The notes below the pieces were generated by a model that did no database searches, was not told where the DNA came from, and saw nothing but the letters and a program-made list of their open reading frames with translations. Below, in pieces: positions 11,073 through 18,795 of a stretch of DNA of 64,000 nucleotides. How positions within the stretch are numbered: the first letter of the stretch is position 1; each line of letters opens with the position of its first letter. The translations under genes were made by a program, and so were the position numbers. Source of the stretch: Streptomyces erythrochromogenes (GTDB lineage: Bacteria; Actinomycetota; Actinomycetes; Streptomycetales; Streptomycetaceae); NCBI RefSeq assembly GCF_036170895.1, contig NZ_CP108036.1:4467501-4531500 (forward strand), in the 5' to 3' direction.

Positions 11073-11381
11073 CTAGACGGCCATTCCGTAGACGATCGTG
11101 AAGAGCGTGCCGAGGGAGCCGATGATGAAGACGCCCGTGAGGCCGGCCACGATCAGGCCCTTGCCCTGTTCCGCGCTGAACGTGTCGCGCAGGGCGGTCG
11201 CGCCGATGCGCTGTTTGGCCGCGCCCCAGATGGCGATGCCGAGGCAGAGGAGGATCGCCACGGCCATGACCACCTCGATCATGACCTTCGCTTCGTTGCC
11301 GAGACTGCCGAACGGCCCCCAGTTCGGGGCGATTCCGCCGATGATGGTGGTGATGTCGCCCTTTTCGGCTGCCAGGATCAT
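11073..11381 (-). CDS. cmdF: small two-helix VirB2-like membrane protein (CmdF-like)
   Basis: A 102-residue protein with a short N-terminus (MILAAEKGDITTIIGGIAPN), two hydrophobic helices at about 33-54 and 74-98, and a polar loop between them (KQRIGATALRDTFSAEQGKG). Size and topology fit VirB2/pilin-like subunits of type IV secretion systems. I chose ATG 11381 because a GGTGAG site lies just upstream; an in-frame ATG at 11441 would add 20 residues that show no family-like features. It is the first gene of the operon and the promoter should lie in the 11382-11784 gap. Symbol by gene order with SCO4131. Confidence 0.78.
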   Translation of the reverse strand: MILAAEKGDITTIIGGIAPNWGPFGSLGNEAKVMIEVVMAVAILLCLGIAIWGAAKQRIGATALRDTFSAEQGKGLIVAGLTGVFIIGSLGTLFTIVYGMAV

Positions 11382-11784
11382 GTAACTCACCGCCCCTGTA
11401 TGGGTAGTTCCGGATGCCCGCTGCCCGACGGCAGGGGTCACGCACTATCTTCGCTGATGAAACCGCCGCCGTCGTCGACTTGTCGGCTCTCTTTACCCGA
11501 TCTCGCGGCCCGCGACCGGCTTCCGCGCTCTGACCTGGGCCGGGCTGTCGTCCGTGCGCAAGAACGTGCGGTCACTCTGTGTATCACGGAGGGTGACGCC
11601 GGGCAATGATTGTCCTCTCGGCGTACGGGGGGTGGGGCGAGGGGCCGCCGTTCGGAGCAGCGGGGTCGCGTGTCGTTGGGCCGACTCACTGACATATGTC
11701 CGACATTCCGTCAGTAATCCATCCGTACGCGGGATCGTGGGTGAAGCTCCACGTCGTCAGGTAGGGCGACGCAGGGAGTGAAGG
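11382..11784. other. divergent intergenic region, 403 bp
   Basis: No gene is seen. The stretch separates the minus-strand cmd operon from a plus-strand secreted-protein gene and must hold both promoters. A perfect 10-base palindrome, gacatatgtc at 11691-11700, lies within a longer imperfect dyad (ctgacatatgtccgac then attccgtcag) and could be an operator for the plus-strand gene. No clear -35/-10 pair can be assigned by eye. Confidence 0.5.
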
Positions 11785-12377
11785 ATGGGTTCCGTCCTCA
11801 GGGCGGGCCGGCGCTCGTGGTCGGCCGGGCGACTGGCCGTGCCGCTGGTGCTGGTGCTCGGGGGTGTTTCGGCGCCCGTGGCGGCCGCGGACGCCGCCGT
11901 CGTGCAGGAGTCAGCGGTGGCCGGGGCGTGCGGGAAGAAGACCGTGTCCGCCGCCGCGAAGGGGAAGCCGAAGGGGCGGCCGGCGCCCGCGGTACGGCCT
12001 GTCCTGCGCGGCGCGGGGGGACGAAACCCAAGGCCGAGCGGGGTCCGGCGGGGCCGCAGGGGCCTCCGGGGCCGTGCGTGGACATCGACACGGTCGGGGT
12101 GCCGGGGTCGATGTCGGGTGCCGAGTACAGCGCGGCGCTGATCCGGGGCAGGACGTACGTCGGCTACCGGAGCGCGCCGACCGGTGCCTACGCGTGGAAG
12201 GACCTGACCAACTACCGGCAGACGCCGGGGTATCCGCGCAACGCCTGCGGGGTGTTCGTCAAGGATGCCGACCGGGTCTACGTGAAGGTCCTCACCACCG
12301 CCGGGGCCGTCTTCGAGACCTCGTGCACGCTGACGCTGACCTGCACCCTGGGCTGGGCCGCGGTCATCGATCCCTGA
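11785..12377 (+). pseudogene. secreted collagen-like protein, frameshifted
   Basis: Two reading frames together encode one plausible protein. The first (ATG 11785, ribosome site GGGAG at 11774-11778) gives a clear signal peptide, AGRLAVPLVLVLGGVSAPVAA, and a Lys/Ala-rich linker. The second, entered near 12015-12021, gives a collagen-like RGPAGPQGPPGP stretch and a compact domain with three cysteines up to the stop at 12375-12377. The join falls on a run of six G at 12015-12020; one more G would fuse the frames. Either the gene is broken, or a base was lost in the homopolymer during sequencing, or there is slippage. I do not recognise the C-terminal domain. Confidence 0.65.
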
Positions 12378-12423
12378 TCCTCGTGGCCGCCGCGTTGTCA
12401 GTGGGGTGCGGCAGGCTGGAGGG

Positions 12424-13599
12424 ATGACGACTACCTGGACTCTTGCGGATCTCGAGGCGGCCATTCGGGCGGGTTGGTCCGCCGAGACCACCGAGCCGGC
12501 GGACATCAGCCGGGTGCCCTGGACTCCGGAGAATCCGGCCTGGGGGCAATGTGACATCACTGCCCTGGTCGTGCAGGACCTCGTGGGTGGGGACCTGGTG
12601 CTGGGTGAGGTGTTCCACGACGGCCGGCAGGAGGGCTACCACTGGTGGAACGTGCTGCCCGGTGGCATCCGCATCGATCTGACGCGGGAGCAGTTCCGTC
12701 GGGGTGAGACGGTCACGCCCGGGCGTGTGGTGAAGCGTCCGGGCGGGCGGCTGAACCGGCGCTGGGAGGAGTACCAGCTGCTGCGCCAGCGCGTCATCGA
12801 CAAGCTGGGGCCGCTGCCGGGGGTGATGGTGGCGCAGGACGGGCGGCGCCTGGCCTACACGGACTTCGGCGGTCCGGGGGCGCCGCTGCTGGCGCTGCAC
12901 GGGCACTTCGGGTCGGGGGCCGCCTTCGAGCGGCTGGCCCGGGAGGTGGGTCCGGCGTGGCGGGTGATCGCCCTGGACCAGCGGGGGCACGGGGATTCCG
13001 ACCGGGCGGGGGAGTACACGCGGGAGGGGTACGTCGCGGACGCGGCCGCCCTGCTGGAGCACGTGGGGCTGGGTCCGGCGGTGGTACTGGGGCATTCGCT
13101 GGGCGGGGTCAACGCGTACCAGCTGGCCGCGCGGCGGCCGGATCTCGTGCGGGCGGTGGTGGTCGAGGACATCGGGGCGGTGGTCGACGGCGACCTGTCG
13201 TTCGCGCGGGCCTGGCCGCGGCGGGCCGAGACCCGGGCCGGGTTCCTGGCGGGGGTGGGCAGCTCGGCGCCGTATCTGGGCGGGTCGGTACGGGAGCATC
13301 CGGACGGGTGGGGGACCGCGTTCGAGGTGGAGGACATGGTGGCGTCCCAGCAGGAGCTGAACGGGGACCACTGGGAGGACTGGCTGCGGGTGCCGAGGCC
13401 GACGCTGCTGGTGCGGGGGGACCGGAGCGGGGTGCTGTCGGCGGAGCACGCGCGGGAGATGACGGTACGGAGGGCGGGGGTGCGGCTGGTTGAGCTGCCG
13501 GCGGGGCACACGGTGCGGGAGGGGGACCCGGAGGGGTACTTCGCCGCGGTGCGGGGCTTCCTGGCGCGTGTCGGCCGGGGGGACGCCGCGGCTGCGTGA
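12424..13599 (+). CDS. YunG-domain / alpha/beta-hydrolase fusion protein
   Basis: A 391-residue two-domain protein. Residues 1 to about 125 match the YunG family as I know it (WTLADLEAAIRAGWSAET, WGQCDITALVVQDL, GYHWWNVLPGG..IDLT). Residues 130-391 are an alpha/beta hydrolase with oxyanion motif LHGHFG, GHSLGG nucleophile Ser225, and a late histidine in ELPAGHTVRE. The hydrolase half is close to the stand-alone hydrolase at 37926-38708 (shared RVIALDQRGHGDSDRA..YTREGYVADA pattern). ATG 12424 is preceded by GGAGG at 12418-12422; a GTG at 12406 would add six residues. The substrate is unknown. The fusion suggests that YunG senses or binds a ligand for the hydrolase, which is inference. Confidence 0.82.
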   Translation: MTTTWTLADLEAAIRAGWSAETTEPADISRVPWTPENPAWGQCDITALVVQDLVGGDLVLGEVFHDGRQEGYHWWNVLPGGIRIDLTREQFRRGETVTPGRVVKRPGGRLNRRWEEYQLLRQRVIDKLGPLPGVMVAQDGRRLAYTDFGGPGAPLLALHGHFGSGAAFERLAREVGPAWRVIALDQRGHGDSDRAGEYTREGYVADAAALLEHVGLGPAVVLGHSLGGVNAYQLAARRPDLVRAVVVEDIGAVVDGDLSFARAWPRRAETRAGFLAGVGSSAPYLGGSVREHPDGWGTAFEVEDMVASQQELNGDHWEDWLRVPRPTLLVRGDRSGVLSAEHAREMTVRRAGVRLVELPAGHTVREGDPEGYFAAVRGFLARVGRGDAAAA

Positions 13600-13987
13600 T
13601 CGCCGGGCCGGTCGGCCGGCCAGCCGGGGTGGCCGGATGGCCGGGGTGGCAGGGCTGCCAGGTTGGTTGTGCCGCCGCGGCGGCCGTGCGCCGGGTCGGT
13701 CGGGTCGGAGAGCCGCCGGGCCGGCGTGGCGCCGGGTGGTCCGGGCCGCTGCCTGATCGTCGGATCTGCCGAGGCGGCGCGGGACGGGCCGGGTCGTCGG
13801 GTGTCGGGGCGTTCCAGGTTCGCGGTGCCGTCGGTTCGGGCGGCGCCGTGTGTCTCCTGCCGGGGCGGCCCGTCGTCGGGCGGGCGGTGAGCGGTCCGTA
13901 GGGTGCTCCTGCGCTGCACGCCGGTGTGACGCAGGTCATGGGAACTCCGTGGCGGGTGCCGGACAGCCGACAGGAGTGACCACAGAG
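13600..13987. other. intergenic region before the sigma factor gene, 388 bp
   Basis: No convincing gene. The first 250 bases are extremely GC-rich and repetitive (runs built from ggccgg and ccggg), a composition that opens every frame by chance. The last 100 bases should hold the promoter of the downstream ECF sigma factor gene; no consensus was identified by eye. Confidence 0.5.
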
Positions 13988-14614
13988 ATGCGAACTCGGG
14001 TGCGGTCCGGGGATCCGGACGCCTATGCGGAGCTGTTCGACAGCTACTCCCGCACCCTCTACAACCATGCCTTCCGGATGACCGGGGACTGGGCCGTCGC
14101 GGAGGACGTCATGTCGGCGGCCTTCATGGAGGCGTGGCGGCTGCGCGGCACGGTCGATCCCGAGGGCGGCTCCCTCCGGCCCTGGCTGCTGGGGATCACC
14201 ACCAACATCGCCCGCAACCACTGCCGCAGCAACCGCCGCTTCCGGGCCGCCGCCGCCGCGGCCGCAGCGGCGGCGGGTGCCGCGTCCGTGCCCGACCACG
14301 CAGAAGAGGTGGCCGGCCGGATGGACGACCGGCAGCACATCGCGGCCACGCTGGCGCAGTTGAGTGCGCTGCGCGGACCCGAGCGCGAGGTCCTCCTGCT
14401 GTGCCTGTGCGAGGGCCTGGAGTACGCCGAGGCCGCGCGGGTCCTCGGCATCCCCGTCGGAACCGTGCGCTCCCGGCTGTCCCGGGCCCGTACGAAGCTG
14501 CGCAAACTCGCCGACGCGGAACTGAAGAAGAACAGACGGGAACTCGCGGCTCGGGCCCGACAGACATATGACGACCGCGCGAAGACGGTCCGGTCCGCAC
14601 AGGAGGGAATCTGA
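13988..14614 (+). CDS. ECF-type RNA polymerase sigma factor
   Basis: A 208-residue extracytoplasmic-function sigma factor. Region 2 is DPDAYAELFDSYSRTLYNHAFRMTGDWAVAEDVMSAAFMEAW, region 4 is LSALRGPEREVLLLCLCEGLEYAEAARVLGIPVGTVRSRLSRAR, a complete helix-turn-helix for -35 recognition. The two are joined by an Ala-rich linker. ATG 13988 is used with AGGAG at 13972-13976; a GTG at 13976 overlaps that site. The gene overlaps its downstream partner by one base (TGATG), so the pair is co-translated. The partner is a CU044_5270-type protein rather than a classical zinc anti-sigma factor. Confidence 0.92.
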   Translation: MRTRVRSGDPDAYAELFDSYSRTLYNHAFRMTGDWAVAEDVMSAAFMEAWRLRGTVDPEGGSLRPWLLGITTNIARNHCRSNRRFRAAAAAAAAAAGAASVPDHAEEVAGRMDDRQHIAATLAQLSALRGPEREVLLLCLCEGLEYAEAARVLGIPVGTVRSRLSRARTKLRKLADAELKKNRRELAARARQTYDDRAKTVRSAQEGI

Positions 14615-15738
14615 TGAACGCCGACCTTTCCCGGCGCCACCCGGCCGGCCGGGAGGAGGACTCCCTCCCCCTGCCGTTCGCCGAACGGGAACTGCCTGCG
14701 GGCCGCCACCAGTTCCACAAGGAGCGACTGATGGCCCAGATCCACGAAGACCTCCGAGCCGCCGACGCCGGCGGCACCACCGGCACGGTCAGGCCCGTTC
14801 GCAAGGCGAGGCGCAGGCCCTTCCTGAACCGTGCGTTCCTCGTGCCCGCCGCGGCCTTCGCCCTGGCCGGAGCGCTCGCCGCCGGTTTCCTCACCTACGT
14901 GGACCAGGGCGGGGCGGACGGAACCGGCTCCACGATCGCCACGGGTCCGGCGATGACCACCCGCATCGGCGCCGCCGACGACGGCAAGGGAACGCCGCAG
15001 CTCCTGGACCGCATCTCCCTGGCGGCCGCCTCGGTCGGCGGTGGGTCGAAGGTGCGCGCGGACCAGTTCATCTACATCGGGAGCAAGACGGCCACCACCT
15101 ACGTGAAGAGTTCCGGGAACAAGAACACCCTGGTCAGCGAAGAGCTGCACATGCGCCACCAGTGGAACTCCCCGGACGGCCTCGACGGCTGGCTGATCGA
15201 GCCCGGCAACACCGGTCCGAAGGGCGTGACGCTGGGGGGGAAGAACGAGAAGGGCGAGACCCCGACTCCGTACCTCAACGCGCCGTCCTACAACTACCTC
15301 GCCGGGCTGCCCACCGATCCCGACGTGCTGCTGAAGAAGATCTACGAGGAGACCCGGGGGATGGGCCGCGGGCCCGACCAGGAAGCCTTCACCACCATCG
15401 GCGACCTGCTGCGCTCCAGCCTTCCGCCGGCCGAGCTCACCGTCGCGCTCTACAAGGCCGCGGCGAAGATCCCCGGTGTGGTGGTCGTGGACGACGCGGT
15501 CGACGCCGCGGGGCGCCACGGGCTCGCGGTCGCCCGGCTCGACGAGCAGAGCGGGCAGCGGGAGGAGTGGATCTTCGATCGGCAGACGCTCACCTACCTC
15601 GGTGAGCGGACCGTCCAGGTGCGGGGTGAGGCCGGCGAGGGGGGACTGATCAAGCCGGGCACGGTCGTGTTCACCACCGCAGTGATGACCCGGACCGTCG
15701 TCGACCGGATGAAGGAGATTCCGGCTTCGGCCGGCTGA
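14614..15738 (+). CDS. CU044_5270-family membrane-anchored protein, sigma factor partner
   Basis: A 374-residue protein with a cytoplasmic N-terminus of about 70 residues (HQFHKERLMAQIHEDL), a single helix near 87-107 (FLVPAAAFALAGALAAGFLTY) and a large extracytoplasmic domain. The sequence fits the CU044_5270 family, which is regularly encoded next to ECF sigma factors in actinobacteria. It probably acts as the membrane-bound regulator of the sigma factor: the N-terminus would hold the sigma factor and the outer domain would sense. That role is inferred from topology and the one-base overlap of the genes. No HxxxCxxC zinc motif is present. Confidence 0.83.
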   Translation: MNADLSRRHPAGREEDSLPLPFAERELPAGRHQFHKERLMAQIHEDLRAADAGGTTGTVRPVRKARRRPFLNRAFLVPAAAFALAGALAAGFLTYVDQGGADGTGSTIATGPAMTTRIGAADDGKGTPQLLDRISLAAASVGGGSKVRADQFIYIGSKTATTYVKSSGNKNTLVSEELHMRHQWNSPDGLDGWLIEPGNTGPKGVTLGGKNEKGETPTPYLNAPSYNYLAGLPTDPDVLLKKIYEETRGMGRGPDQEAFTTIGDLLRSSLPPAELTVALYKAAAKIPGVVVVDDAVDAAGRHGLAVARLDEQSGQREEWIFDRQTLTYLGERTVQVRGEAGEGGLIKPGTVVFTTAVMTRTVVDRMKEIPASAG

Positions 15739-15802
15739 CCCTTCGCCTGCCGCGGGCTTGGCGGATCCGGGGGCCTTCCGTTGCGTTGCCGGGTGCGGCG
15801 CC

Positions 15803-15864
15803 GTGGCGGGGGCGCTGCCCCCGGGCCCCCGGGCCCCCGCGCCTCGATCGCAGGCGGGGCTGAA
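15803..15864. repeat. Streptomyces palindromic interspersed repeat, intergenic copy
   Basis: Between the sigma-partner gene and the pentapeptide gene lies gtggcgggggcgctgccccc, an extended ggg/ccc palindrome, and the tail gcctcgatcgcaggcggggc then tgaa. It is the same element as in cmdA at 5320-5373 but with one extra ggcccccg unit. The two convergent genes end on either side, so it could act as a bidirectional terminator; that is inference. Confidence 0.7.
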
Positions 15865-15898
15865 GGACCGGGGCTCCGCGTGCCGAGTGCAGGCCGGG

Positions 15899-16714
15899 TC
15901 AGGTCCAGTGGGTGGGGCGGGTGAGGGTGGCGGGGATGTGGGTCTTCGGGTCGCCGTGGGCCGCGTTCAGTTGGGGCTGGGTGAGGAAGACGGCGTCGCG
16001 GAGGTCCGCGCCGCGCAGGTCGGCGTCGCGGAGGTCTGCGCCGATCAGGTCGGCGGTGCGGAGGTCGGCGCGGGAGAGGTCGGCGGCGATCAGGTAGGCG
16101 CCGCGGAGGTTCGCCCCGCGCAGGTTGGCCCCGGAGAGGCGGGCGCCCATCAGGTCGGCGCCGCGGTGGTTCTTCTTGCGGCCCGGCACCTTGGCCCGTA
16201 CGAGCTCGCTGGTTTCGAGCAGCAGGGTGTTGACCCGGCCGCGCAGGGCCGCGACGTCCAGGGCGGCGAGGGCCGCGGCGTCGGCGCGCGTCCACTGCTC
16301 CGTCTCGGCGAGCACGCGGCGCAGGCCGGGGTGGACCGGGGCCGCGTCGGGCAGGCCCAGGGCCTGGTCCACGTAGAAGAGCAGTTCGTGCAGCTGCCGC
16401 ATCACCGGGAAGGCGTCGAACATCTCCGCCCGGGTCTCGGGGTGGGTGCGCCAGTCGCGGCCGCCGAAGGTGACCTGGGAGATCTGCTGGCCCGCGCCGA
16501 AGCAGTCGAAGACGGTGCAGCCCTGGAAGCCCTGGTCGCGCAGCCGGGTGTGGATGCCGCAGCGGAAGTCCTCCCGGAGGTTCTTGCAGGGGGTTCCGGC
16601 GGCCTTGTTCACGGCGAAGTCGTTGGACTTGGCGAACGGCAGGGCGACGCAGCAGAGCGCGAAGCAGTTCGCGCAGTCGGCTTGCAGGAGGGGGAGGGGA
16701 AGGCTCTGGGGCAC
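15899..16714 (-). CDS. pentapeptide-repeat protein with N-terminal cysteine cluster
   Basis: A 271-residue protein. The N-terminus has a cysteine pattern C14-x2-C17-x3-C21-C22, then C43, C52, C66 and C71, reminiscent of the YkgJ/CxxCxxCC metal-binding proteins. Residues 180-250 are about 14 pentapeptide repeats of the A(D/N)LxG/R type ([20 protein letters not shown]), which fold as a right-handed quadrilateral beta helix. The start is GTG 16712-16714; upstream in the mRNA is GAGGAC, very close to the start codon. Stop at 15899. The function is unknown; pentapeptide helices sometimes mimic DNA, and the cysteine cluster suggests a bound metal. Both are inference. Confidence 0.82.
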   Translation of the reverse strand: MPQSLPLPLLQADCANCFALCCVALPFAKSNDFAVNKAAGTPCKNLREDFRCGIHTRLRDQGFQGCTVFDCFGAGQQISQVTFGGRDWRTHPETRAEMFDAFPVMRQLHELLFYVDQALGLPDAAPVHPGLRRVLAETEQWTRADAAALAALDVAALRGRVNTLLLETSELVRAKVPGRKKNHRGADLMGARLSGANLRGANLRGAYLIAADLSRADLRTADLIGADLRDADLRGADLRDAVFLTQPQLNAAHGDPKTHIPATLTRPTHWT

Positions 16715-16718
16715 GTCC

Positions 16719-17219
16719 TCATTGTCGCCGGTCGGAGGCGGTCAGGCGCATCCGGTGGACGCTCCAGGGCATGCCGTCGACCGTCTCGACCGCTTCGAGG
16801 GTCTCCGTCGTGCGGAAGCCGAGCTTCTCGTATACGCGCAGCGCCGCCGTGTTGTGGGTCCAGACGCCCAGGGCGATCTCCGGGAGGGCCAGCTCGTCGA
16901 AGCCGAGGGAGACGGCGAGTGAGACGAGCCTCTCGCCCAGGCCCCGGCCGCGGGCCTCGGGCGCGATCAGGACGCGGCCCAGGCGGCCGTCGACGAGGGA
17001 GATGTGCCCGACCGGGGCGGCGTCCGGGGAGACGGCGGTCCACGTGCGGCGGCCGGGCTCGGCGGCGTACGCGGCGAGCTGGGCGTCGTCCAGGGGCCAG
17101 GTGAAGTGGGGGCCGGCCCAGGTCATGAGCTCGACGGGGCCGGGTACCCAGCTGCGCAGGGCGGGGGCGTCGTCGGCCGGGCGGAAGGGGCGCAGGACGA
17201 GCGGCTGCGAAGGGTTCAT
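16719..17219 (-). CDS. GNAT family N-acetyltransferase
   Basis: A 166-residue acetyltransferase. The CoA-binding loop is [20 protein letters not shown], and the C-terminal motif B is [23 protein letters not shown]. The start is ATG at 17217-17219 ([14 protein letters not shown]). Its stop is 4 bases before the start of the pentapeptide gene on the same strand, so the two form an operon. It is divergent from the LysE exporter gene 63 bases away. The substrate is not predictable. Confidence 0.87.
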   Translation of the reverse strand: MNPSQPLVLRPFRPADDAPALRSWVPGPVELMTWAGPHFTWPLDDAQLAAYAAEPGRRTWTAVSPDAAPVGHISLVDGRLGRVLIAPEARGRGLGERLVSLAVSLGFDELALPEIALGVWTHNTAALRVYEKLGFRTTETLEAVETVDGMPWSVHRMRLTASDRRQ

Positions 17220-17282
17220 ACGCCAAGTGTGCTCTGTGGAACAAGGGTTGATCGAGAGGAGAGGGGCGGCGAGCATCGCCGT

Positions 17283-17891
17283 ATGACAGAAGTGATCGCA
17301 GTCGCCGTCATCACCCTGCTCGCCGTGATCAGTCCCGGCGCCGATTTCGCCATGGTGGTCCGCAACAGCTACCTCTACGGGCGGCCCACCGGGCTGTTCG
17401 CCGCCGCCGGGGTCGCGGCCGGCGTGCTGGTCCACGTCTCGTACACGATGCTCGGGGTCGGTCTGCTGATCGCCTCCTCCACCGCGCTGTTCACCGTGAT
17501 CAAGCTGGCGGGTGCGGCCTACCTGGTGTGGATCGGGATACGGACCTTCCGGGCGCGGGCGGAGGTGACCGTGGACCTGGAGTCGAAGCCGCAGCTGACC
17601 CGGCTGGGGGCGATGCGGTCGGGGTTCCTGACCAATGTGCTGAATCCGAAGACGACGCTGTTCGTGGTGTCGACCTTCACGCAGGTGGTCGATCCGGGTA
17701 CGCCGCTGTGGCAGCAGGCCGGCTACGGGCTGTTCATGTCGGCGGCGCACCTGGGGTGGTTCGGGGCGGTGGCGGTGTTCTTCTCCGTCTCCAGCCTGCG
17801 CGAGCGGATGCTGAAGGCGCAGAAGACGCTGAACCGGGCCATCGGGTCGGTGCTGGTGGGGCTGGGGGTGGGTTTGGGGTTCGCCCGTTGA
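17283..17891 (+). CDS. LysE/RhtB family amino-acid exporter
   Basis: A 202-residue membrane protein with five to six hydrophobic helices. The N-terminal signature VAVITLLAVISPGADFAMVVRNSYLYGR is diagnostic of the LysE/RhtB translocator family, which exports amino acids or homoserine-type metabolites. The helix-3 region LIKLAGAAYLVWIGIRTFRA and the FLTNVLNPKTTLFVVS block also fit. ATG 17283 is chosen because it starts exactly at the family N-terminus; longer in-frame readings upstream are shadows of the divergent gene. Exported compound unknown. Confidence 0.9.
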   Translation: MTEVIAVAVITLLAVISPGADFAMVVRNSYLYGRPTGLFAAAGVAAGVLVHVSYTMLGVGLLIASSTALFTVIKLAGAAYLVWIGIRTFRARAEVTVDLESKPQLTRLGAMRSGFLTNVLNPKTTLFVVSTFTQVVDPGTPLWQQAGYGLFMSAAHLGWFGAVAVFFSVSSLRERMLKAQKTLNRAIGSVLVGLGVGLGFAR

Positions 17892-17942
17892 GGGGCGGAT
17901 CGGGGCTGGTGCCGCTGGTTACCTGTCGGTAGCGTGCAGGGC

Positions 17943-18734
17943 ATGGGCACTGGCGAGGGGTTCTTCGAACGACGTGACGCCGGGCGGTTCACCGCCACCG
18001 AGTACACGCGCGGGCCGTGGGACGCGGGCTCGCAGCACGCCGGTCCGCCGGCCGCCCTGCTGGGGCGGGCCGTCGAGGAGCGGCCGGGTGCGCGCGCGGA
18101 CATGCGGATCGCCCGGATCACGTACGAGATCCTGCGCCCGGTGCCGATCGGCGAGCTGGAGGTCACCACCAGCGTGCTGCGCTCCGGTCGCAGCACCGAG
18201 GTCGTCGAGGCCGCCGTCGCCCCGGTGGGTGCCGCGCCCGTGATGCTGGCCCGGGCCCTGCGGATCCGGGTCGCCGAGGAGTGCGTACCGGCCGTGGTGA
18301 GCGGGCCGCAGCTGCCGACGCCGGGGGAGGTGGAGGTGACGCCGTTCTTCCCGGTGCCGTGGGAGACCGGCTACCACTCGGCCATGGAGACCCGGTTCAC
18401 CGAGGGCGCCTTCGTCGAACCGGGACCCGGAACCTGCTGGATGCGGATGAAGGTGCCGCTGATCGCCGGGGAGGAGACCAGGCCGCTGGACCGGGTGCTG
18501 ATCGCCGCCGACTCGGGCAACGGGATCAGCGCGGTGATGGACTTCGGGGCCTATGTCTTCATCAACAGCGACCTGACCGTCCACCTGCACCGCCATCCGG
18601 TGGGCGAGTGGGCGTGCGTGGAGGCCCGTACGAGCGTGGACGCGGCCGGCATCGGCCTGGCGGACGCGCAGCTCCACGACGAGAAGGGCCCGATCGGGCG
18701 GAGCGCGCAGAGCCTGTACGTCGCGCCGCGCTGA
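17943..18734 (+). CDS. thioesterase family protein (double hot-dog)
   Basis: A 263-residue soluble protein with the pattern of actinobacterial TesB-like acyl-CoA thioesterases: the N-terminal strand FTATEYTRGPWDAGSQHAGPPAALLGRAVEE, then ARITYEILRPVPIGELEVTTSVLRSGRS, and a second half ending GVADAQLHDEKGPIGRSAQSLYV-like (here GLADAQLHDEKGP). It would hydrolyse acyl-CoA thioesters, substrate unknown. The start is ATG 17943. It follows the exporter gene by 51 bases on the same strand and may be co-transcribed. Confidence 0.85.
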   Translation: MGTGEGFFERRDAGRFTATEYTRGPWDAGSQHAGPPAALLGRAVEERPGARADMRIARITYEILRPVPIGELEVTTSVLRSGRSTEVVEAAVAPVGAAPVMLARALRIRVAEECVPAVVSGPQLPTPGEVEVTPFFPVPWETGYHSAMETRFTEGAFVEPGPGTCWMRMKVPLIAGEETRPLDRVLIAADSGNGISAVMDFGAYVFINSDLTVHLHRHPVGEWACVEARTSVDAAGIGLADAQLHDEKGPIGRSAQSLYVAPR

Positions 18735-18795
18735 AACGGTGCCCGGGGCCAACCCCGTTGCGGTGCGGCGGAGTCGGTGTGGCAGCCTCGTGTGG

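Noticed and set aside
11778..12377. A 199-codon frame from GTG 11778 as the real secreted-protein gene
   Set aside because: That GTG overlaps the ribosome site and its first 75 residues are a Gly/Arg-rich shadow with no signal peptide, while the other frame has one. The two-frame reading is preferred.
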